The notes below the pieces were generated by a model, which saw only the letters and a program-made list of their open reading frames with translations, did no database searches and was not told the origin of the DNA. A stretch of 10,782 nt of DNA. Origin: DATKDU01 sp035512595. Its GTDB lineage: Bacteria > Planctomycetota > Planctomycetia > Pirellulales > Pirellulaceae. How positions within the stretch are numbered: the first letter of the stretch is position 1; every line of letters starts with the position of its first letter. Shown here piece after piece: positions 6,651-10,782 of the stretch. Where the stretch lies: the NCBI GenBank assembly GCA_035512595.1, contig DATKDU010000180.1, positions 1 to 10,782 on the forward strand, given 5' to 3'. Position numbers and translations under genes: made by a program.

Positions 6651-6740
6651 ACCTGAGCAACTGCCTGCTCAAGCGGGCGTTCCACGCAGATTTTCAAACC
6701 CTGCAGAGAACCTGAACCCGTTTAGCGGCGTTGATCGCAA
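6651..6740. promoter_or_regulatory. Divergent intergenic region between pcs and the phospholipase D gene
   Basis: This 90-base region must hold the 5' signals for both genes. The only visible structure is an inverted repeat, TGAGCA (6654-6659) and TGCTCA (6666-6671) with a 6-base spacer, right next to the pcs start. It could be an operator or a small hairpin in the pcs leader. No convincing -35/-10 pair is seen. Confidence 0.35.
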
Positions 6741-8213
6741 GTGAACCCGGACCCAAGCAACGAGAACCCCTTCGAGCCGGGCGAGAATTGCTGGCGCGTC
6801 GAACGATGCAACCGGGCCGCACTGATCGTCGATGCCGCCGACTATTTCCGCATTGCTCGCCAGGTCATGCTCCAGGCCAAAGAGCAAATCCTGATGATCG
6901 GTTGGGATTTCGACACCCGCATCAGCCTCGATCCCCGGGGCGATGAGGGGCCGGCCAAGCTCGGGCCCTTTCTCTCCTGGCTTCCCGACCGGCAGCCCGG
7001 ATTGCACATCTACGTTCTGAAATGGGATGTCGGTGCGATCAATCTGCTCGCTCGCGGAAGCACCCTGCTTCGAATCGCCCGCTGGGCGCTGGGTGGGGAC
7101 ATCAGCTACAAGCTGGACGGAGCCCACCCGCCCGGTGCAAGCCACCACCACAAGATCGTCGTGATCGACGACCAGCTCGCCTTTTGCGGCGGCATCGACA
7201 TGACGGGCGACCGGTGGGACACTCGAGACCATCTCGACTGTGACGACAGGCGCAAACGCCCGACGACCCGACGGCGATACGATCCGTGGCACGATTCAAC
7301 CATGGCGGTCGACGGCGATGCGGCCAGGGCCCTTGGCACGCTCGCTCGTGCTCGCTGGGCGGCGGCGGGCGGGACGCCGATCGACGCGCCCACGACCAGT
7401 ATTCCGATCTGGCCGGAGGATCTGTCGCCGACATTCAGCGACGTGAGGGTGGCAATCTCGCGCACTCGGGGCGCCTGTGACGGCGAGGAGGCGATCCGCG
7501 AGATCGAAAAGCTGTTTTTAGACCAGATCGGCCGCGCCAGGCGCTTCCTCTATTTCGAAAGCCAGTATTTCGGTTCGCGCGCGATCGCCGGGGCGATCAT
7601 AGACCGGCTGGCCGAGCCCGAGGGCCCGGAAATCGTGGTGATCAATCCCAAGACCGCGGAAGGCTGGCTTGAAGAAGCAGCGATGAGCCCGGCTCGGGCG
7701 AGGTTGCTTGCAGCGATCGGGGAGGCCGATTGCCATGGCCGGTTTAAAATTTACACGCCGGTCACGAACGGCGGGAAGGATATCTACGTTCACTCGAAAA
7801 TCCTGATTGCCGACGATGAGGTCATCCGGGTCGGCTCGGCCAACCTCAACAATCGCTCGATGGGCCTGGACACCGAATGCGACCTGACGATCGACGCTCG
7901 AGCCAAGGGAAATGGCTCGGCTGCCCAGGAAATTCCGCGGATCCGCGAGTCATTGCTGGCCGAGCACCTTGGTGTCCCGGCCGAGCAGGTTCGACGAGAG
8001 TTCGGCCGGTCCAATTCATTGATTGCCACGATCGAGGCACTCCGCGGCGTTTCGAGAACCCTGGTTCCTTTCGTTCCGGACGAGCCGAATGCGATTGAAG
8101 AGGCAATTCCCCTCAATGAGCTGCTCGACCCGGAGAGTGATTCAGACTGTTTCGAGCCACTCGCGCGGCCGACCCTGTCTGCCACGCTGAAACGAATGAC
8201 AGGCCTTGGCTGA
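6741..8213 (+). CDS. Phospholipase D superfamily protein with two HKD motifs
   Basis: The 490-residue protein has both catalytic HxKx4D motifs: H136-x-K138-x4-D143 followed by LAFCGGID (146-153), and H351-S-K353-x4-D358 followed by VIRVGSANLNNRS (361-373). The two histidines form the active site through a phosphoenzyme. Such enzymes hydrolyse or exchange phospholipid head groups. No signal peptide or membrane helix is evident, unlike standard cardiolipin synthases, so it is likely cytoplasmic or membrane-associated. The N-terminus (CWRVERCNRAALIVDAADYF, then ILMIGWDFDTRI) resembles proteins I recall as PLD-VTT fusions, in which a DedA-like membrane domain follows; here the protein ends after the PLD part. 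The start is GTG at 6741, with no strong ribosome site. It is the only plus-strand gene. Its neighbours (pcs, desaturase) suggest membrane phospholipid turnover, and phosphatidylcholine is a possible but unproven substrate. Confidence 0.9.
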   Translation: MNPDPSNENPFEPGENCWRVERCNRAALIVDAADYFRIARQVMLQAKEQILMIGWDFDTRISLDPRGDEGPAKLGPFLSWLPDRQPGLHIYVLKWDVGAINLLARGSTLLRIARWALGGDISYKLDGAHPPGASHHHKIVVIDDQLAFCGGIDMTGDRWDTRDHLDCDDRRKRPTTRRRYDPWHDSTMAVDGDAARALGTLARARWAAAGGTPIDAPTTSIPIWPEDLSPTFSDVRVAISRTRGACDGEEAIREIEKLFLDQIGRARRFLYFESQYFGSRAIAGAIIDRLAEPEGPEIVVINPKTAEGWLEEAAMSPARARLLAAIGEADCHGRFKIYTPVTNGGKDIYVHSKILIADDEVIRVGSANLNNRSMGLDTECDLTIDARAKGNGSAAQEIPRIRESLLAEHLGVPAEQVRREFGRSNSLIATIEALRGVSRTLVPFVPDEPNAIEEAIPLNELLDPESDSDCFEPLARPTLSATLKRMTGLG

Positions 8214-8241
8214 ATGTCGGCAATGGGTGGTAAGCGGGCAT
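8213..8241. repeat. Dispersed imperfect palindrome, copy 3
   Basis: This 29-base element reads AATGTCGGC, AATGGG, TGGTAAGCGGGCAT and begins on the last base of the phospholipase D stop codon. It fills most of the 48-base gap between the convergent phospholipase D and uppP genes, where it could act as a weak bidirectional hairpin. No T-tract is present. Confidence 0.7.
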
Positions 8242-8261
8242 GGGCACCAGGCGATGCATGC

Positions 8262-9056
8262 TCAAAACAGCGCGAGCAGGATACAGCCCAATATCACCCG
8301 GTAGATCACGAACACCATCATCGACGCCTTGCGGAGAAACTGCATCAGAAATGCCATGGTCGCGAACGCCGCAGCGAATGTCATTCCCCCCGCGATCAGC
8401 GCATCCCACTGCATCTGGCTGGTCGCGTCAGCAAGATCGAATGCTGCCAGCAGGCCTGCTCCGGCCACAGCCGGGATAGACAGCAGAAACGAGAAGCGGG
8501 CAGATTCGACCCTGGTGTATCCCAGCGCACGAGCAGCAGTCATTGTCACGCCGGATCGGCTCGTGCCCGGGATCAGCGCCAGCGCCTGAGCGAGACCCAC
8601 GAGGATGCCGTCCCGGATGCTGAGGTTCTCATAGGTTTTGGTCTGGCGGCCGAAGCGGTCCGCTATCGCGAGGAGAAGACCGTAGACGATGAGGTTGATC
8701 GCAACCAGGTCGGTCGACCTGAAACTTTCCAGATATCCACCCAGCTTGAGGAACAAGCCGAAAGCGACCGCTGGGACGGTACCCACGGCAATCGCGATGA
8801 ACAACCTGCGCTGGTCGGGCGCCTTGACCAATCCCGTCGTTGCGGCACCACCGCGAGCAAGGCCAGCAACGTCCCTGAAGAAGTAGAGGATGATCGCCAG
8901 AAGAGAACCAACGTGGACGGCCACATCGATGAGCGGTCCCTGATCCGGCAGATCAGTCAGATGCGGGATGAGGATCAAATGCCCGGAGGAGGAGATCGGC
9001 AGGAACTCCGTCACTCCCTGCACAATCGCAATCAGAAGCTGTTGAAGAAAGGTCAA
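8262..9056 (-). CDS. uppP: Undecaprenyl-diphosphatase
   Basis: The 264-residue integral membrane protein has both signature motifs of the BacA/UppP family: Q13-G-V-T-E17-FLPISSSGH26 and PGTSRSG (163-169), with the usual family length and about eight hydrophobic segments. It removes a phosphate from undecaprenyl diphosphate on the periplasmic side, yielding the undecaprenyl phosphate carrier for peptidoglycan and other surface polysaccharides; overproduction gives bacitracin resistance in other bacteria. It starts with TTG at 9056: GGGG lies 6 bases upstream and the motif spacing from this start matches the family. Only 31 bases separate it from the preceding DUF21-CBS gene, so they are probably co-transcribed. 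Confidence 0.95.
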   Translation of the reverse strand: MTFLQQLLIAIVQGVTEFLPISSSGHLILIPHLTDLPDQGPLIDVAVHVGSLLAIILYFFRDVAGLARGGAATTGLVKAPDQRRLFIAIAVGTVPAVAFGLFLKLGGYLESFRSTDLVAINLIVYGLLLAIADRFGRQTKTYENLSIRDGILVGLAQALALIPGTSRSGVTMTAARALGYTRVESARFSFLLSIPAVAGAGLLAAFDLADATSQMQWDALIAGGMTFAAAFATMAFLMQFLRKASMMVFVIYRVILGCILLALF

Positions 9057-9087
9057 TCAAAGCCCCTTGGAGGTGTCGATCTGCAGA

Positions 9088-10161
9088 TCAAGGGTGCAAA
9101 GGTGAAGACGGCGCCAGCGCAATTCCGAGGCGACTGGCGCGTTCGACCCAAAGTTCGCGGGCATAGGCCTGGAGATCAGGAACCTTGTCCAGTTCGTCTA
9201 CGATCTCAAATCCGAAAATTGTCTCCAGAACGTCCTCCAAGGTGACGAGTCCTGCCGTCGTGCCGTACTCGTCAACGACAAGCATGATTTGATGATGTCC
9301 GCTGACGAACCGCTGGAAAAGCCGATCAACGGTAAGCGCGCCGTGGACGCTGTCAATTGGTCGCAGCAAATCACGCAGCGCCAGCCCATCGGAGCCGCGC
9401 TTCACATGTTCCATCAACACTTCGCCTTTGATCACGAAGCCGCGGGTATCCCCAGTGTCGGGGTCGTACAAAGGAATCCGGGTGAAGGGCTTGTCGTCTA
9501 TCTCCCGGACGAATGCGTCCGATCCAATATCCAGCGGAAGTGAAAAGACGACCGGCCGGGGCGTCATGATGTCGGAGGTCTTTACCCGGTGAAGCTGCAG
9601 CATATTGTGGAGAAACTGAGTTTCCCTGTCGTGCAGCTGGCCTGACTGACGCCCCAGATGTGCGACAGCCATCAATTCCTCCCGATGCCGGGGGGGTTCG
9701 TGGGCCTTGCCAAAGGTGATCAGTTTCGTGAGCTGCTTCGAAAACCACACCAGCGGCTTCAGACCTGCGATCATCACCGGCAGGACGCTGGTGGTAAATG
9801 GGGCAAGAGTGAGAGCGTAGCGGGCTCCGATCGTCTTCGGAATTATCTCCGTGAAGACGAGAACCGCGAAAGTCAGGGCTGCCGCGAACAGGGCTTCAGT
9901 TCCATTACCGAACACCCGTGCGTATTGAGCGCCGGCACCGGCAGCGCCCATGGTGTGCGCGATGGTGTTGAGAGTCAGGATGGCGGCCAATGGCCGGTCG
10001 ATGTCTGACTTGAGACGCTCGAGCTTCGGCGCCCAGCTAACCTTGCGTCCCTTGGCGGCCTGGATCGACGACGGGGTAATCGTCAGCAGAGAAGCTTCAA
10101 GCAGCGAGCACAAAAAGGAAACCACGAGTGCGATCGCGACGTAAGTGAACAGGAGGGTCAT
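9088..10161 (-). CDS. DUF21-CBS membrane protein (CNNM/hemolysin-like, short form)
   Basis: The 357-residue protein has an N-terminal DUF21 membrane domain (about 1-150) with the conserved SLLEASLLTITPSSI (19-33) and TEIIPKTIGARYA (104-116). A CBS pair follows (about 196-320), with IMTPRPVVFSLP (198-209), TRIPLYD (227-233), GFVIKGEVL (241-249) and VVDEYGTTAGLVTLEDVLETIFG (295-317). Proteins of this family (CNNM, CorC, MpfA) are linked to Mg2+/Co2+ export, with CBS domains sensing nucleotides. The usual C-terminal CorC/HlyC domain is missing: the protein ends about 40 residues after the CBS pair. Short forms of this kind exist, so this need not be a truncation. Start ATG at 10161 has an AGG 4 bases upstream. 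It lies between the DedA-family gene and uppP on the same strand. Hemolysin is a historical label only. Confidence 0.9.
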   Translation of the reverse strand: MTLLFTYVAIALVVSFLCSLLEASLLTITPSSIQAAKGRKVSWAPKLERLKSDIDRPLAAILTLNTIAHTMGAAGAGAQYARVFGNGTEALFAAALTFAVLVFTEIIPKTIGARYALTLAPFTTSVLPVMIAGLKPLVWFSKQLTKLITFGKAHEPPRHREELMAVAHLGRQSGQLHDRETQFLHNMLQLHRVKTSDIMTPRPVVFSLPLDIGSDAFVREIDDKPFTRIPLYDPDTGDTRGFVIKGEVLMEHVKRGSDGLALRDLLRPIDSVHGALTVDRLFQRFVSGHHQIMLVVDEYGTTAGLVTLEDVLETIFGFEIVDELDKVPDLQAYARELWVERASRLGIALAPSSPLHP

Positions 10162-10255
10162 GGTGCCTGGAGCTGGGTGCGGAGCCTTCTCCTACAAACC
10201 GATGAACGCACCAACAAGAAGGATATTTCGCCGGCCAAGAGGCGACTGCCGGGCC

Positions 10256-10782
10256 TTATGGAGAGGGAGCGCGAGCAAGGCCGGCCTGCTTGATCCTCTG
10301 ACGCGCCTTCATCTTTTCGGCGTTGCTGCGGAGGATTCGATAGCCGAGCCAGCTTCCACCGATGCTCAGCAACGCAATGAGCGCGACCAGCCCAGCCCAT
10401 GTCGCTTCGCTCGCCAGGCTGAAATACGCAAATGTGGTCGTCGCGAAATAGCCCGGAGCCAATAGTGCCGGCACCCAGAGGATCGCGGAGGTAACGTTAG
10501 CAAGTTGGAAGCGGCGCTGGTCCATTCGCATAACCCCGGCCACAAGGGGAATGGTGGAGCGTATCGGCCCAAGGAACCGACCGACGAAAATCGAAGCAAA
10601 GCCGAACCGGCGGAAGAACAGGCGCGAACGTGCAATGAGGGCCCGGTGCCTGGCCAATGGCCAGCGACGATAAACGGAGGGGCCGATCTTGCGGCCTATG
10701 AAGTAGGATACCCAATCCCCCAGCGCCGCACCGATGACGGCCCCCACGAGGATCGGCGCAGGGTCGAGCACGCCGGCCCCGA
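10256..10782 (-). CDS. DedA-family membrane protein (VTT domain), N-terminus beyond the window
   Basis: The frame is open to the right edge (175 codons visible), and residues before the GTG at 10771 (GAGVLDPAP) continue the family pattern, so the gene starts outside the window. Visible DedA/VTT features are VGAVIGAALGDWVSYFIGRKIG, FFRRFGFASIFVGRFLGPIRS with its conserved arginine, PLVAGVMRM and the hydrophobic C-terminal segments. DedA proteins act in the inner membrane; members of the family have been shown to flip undecaprenyl phosphate, or phospholipids, back across the membrane. UppP, encoded two genes downstream on the same strand, produces undecaprenyl phosphate, which supports the carrier-recycling role here. 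The 94-base gap to the next gene shows no T-tract terminator. Confidence 0.88.
   Translation of the reverse strand, partial: GAGVLDPAPILVGAVIGAALGDWVSYFIGRKIGPSVYRRWPLARHRALIARSRLFFRRFGFASIFVGRFLGPIRSTIPLVAGVMRMDQRRFQLANVTSAILWVPALLAPGYFATTTFAYFSLASEATWAGLVALIALLSIGGSWLGYRILRSNAEKMKARQRIKQAGLARAPSP

Noticed and set aside
6659..6683. GGAAC-N16-AGTT upstream of pcs, resembling a general stress (EcfG) promoter
   Set aside because: The -10 element lacks the expected C of CGTT, and the start would fall only a few bases from the GTG. One weak match is not enough.
8214..9245. A 343-codon plus-strand frame starting MSAMGGKRAW
   Set aside because: It begins in dispersed repeat copy 3 and is antisense to uppP, whose catalytic motifs are intact. 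The composition is typical of a shadow frame.
10162..10255. GC-rich partial dyad in the gap after the DedA-family gene as a terminator
   Set aside because: The arms pair only over about five bases and no T-tract follows on the minus strand.

Overview
The window reads as a chromosomal segment of a GC-rich alphaproteobacterium, most likely a member of the Sphingomonadales. This is an inference from protein style (phosphatidylcholine synthase, a TIR/TolB-like fusion, a DUF21-CBS protein), from GTG/TTG starts, and from a small dispersed palindromic repeat that I recall as common in sphingomonad genomes. No rRNA, tRNA, CRISPR array, insertion sequence or phage gene is visible. Every gene except one lies on the minus strand, so the window is best read right to left.

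Right end, transcribed right to left (10782-8262): a DedA-family membrane protein cut by the window edge, a DUF21-CBS (CNNM/hemolysin-like) membrane protein, and undecaprenyl-diphosphatase UppP. DedA proteins are now known as undecaprenyl-phosphate flippases and UppP makes undecaprenyl phosphate, so this looks like a lipid-carrier recycling cluster.

Middle (8213-4579): a phospholipase D superfamily protein with two HKD motifs is the only plus-strand gene. It converges on uppP and diverges from a phosphatidylcholine synthase gene (pcs), which is followed by a three-histidine-box fatty acid desaturase. This block concerns membrane phospholipid head groups and acyl chains.

Left-centre (4398-1162): an ECF sigma factor, its transmembrane anti-sigma factor and an exported subtilisin-like (S8) protease overlap each other by ATGA junctions, so they are translationally coupled. 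After an 81-base gap comes an exported glycine-rich protein with a PRC-barrel-like C-terminus and a clear rho-independent terminator. The same ECF-type promoter pattern (GGRATTA, 16 bases, CGTTT) precedes both the sigma gene and the glycine-rich gene. This suggests autoregulation plus one local target, and it also indicates that the sigma factor really starts at a TTG (4398), not at the upstream ATG (4542), which lies inside a dispersed repeat.

Left end (875-1): a TIR-domain protein fused to a TolB-like domain, cut by the window edge. Its frame has no stop codon inside the window, so a stop-to-stop ORF search would miss it.

No gene-free stretch exceeds 300 bases. The longest (876-1161) holds the terminator of the glycine-rich gene and one repeat copy. 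The most promising module is the sigma/anti-sigma/S8 protease/glycine-rich set with its matched promoters.
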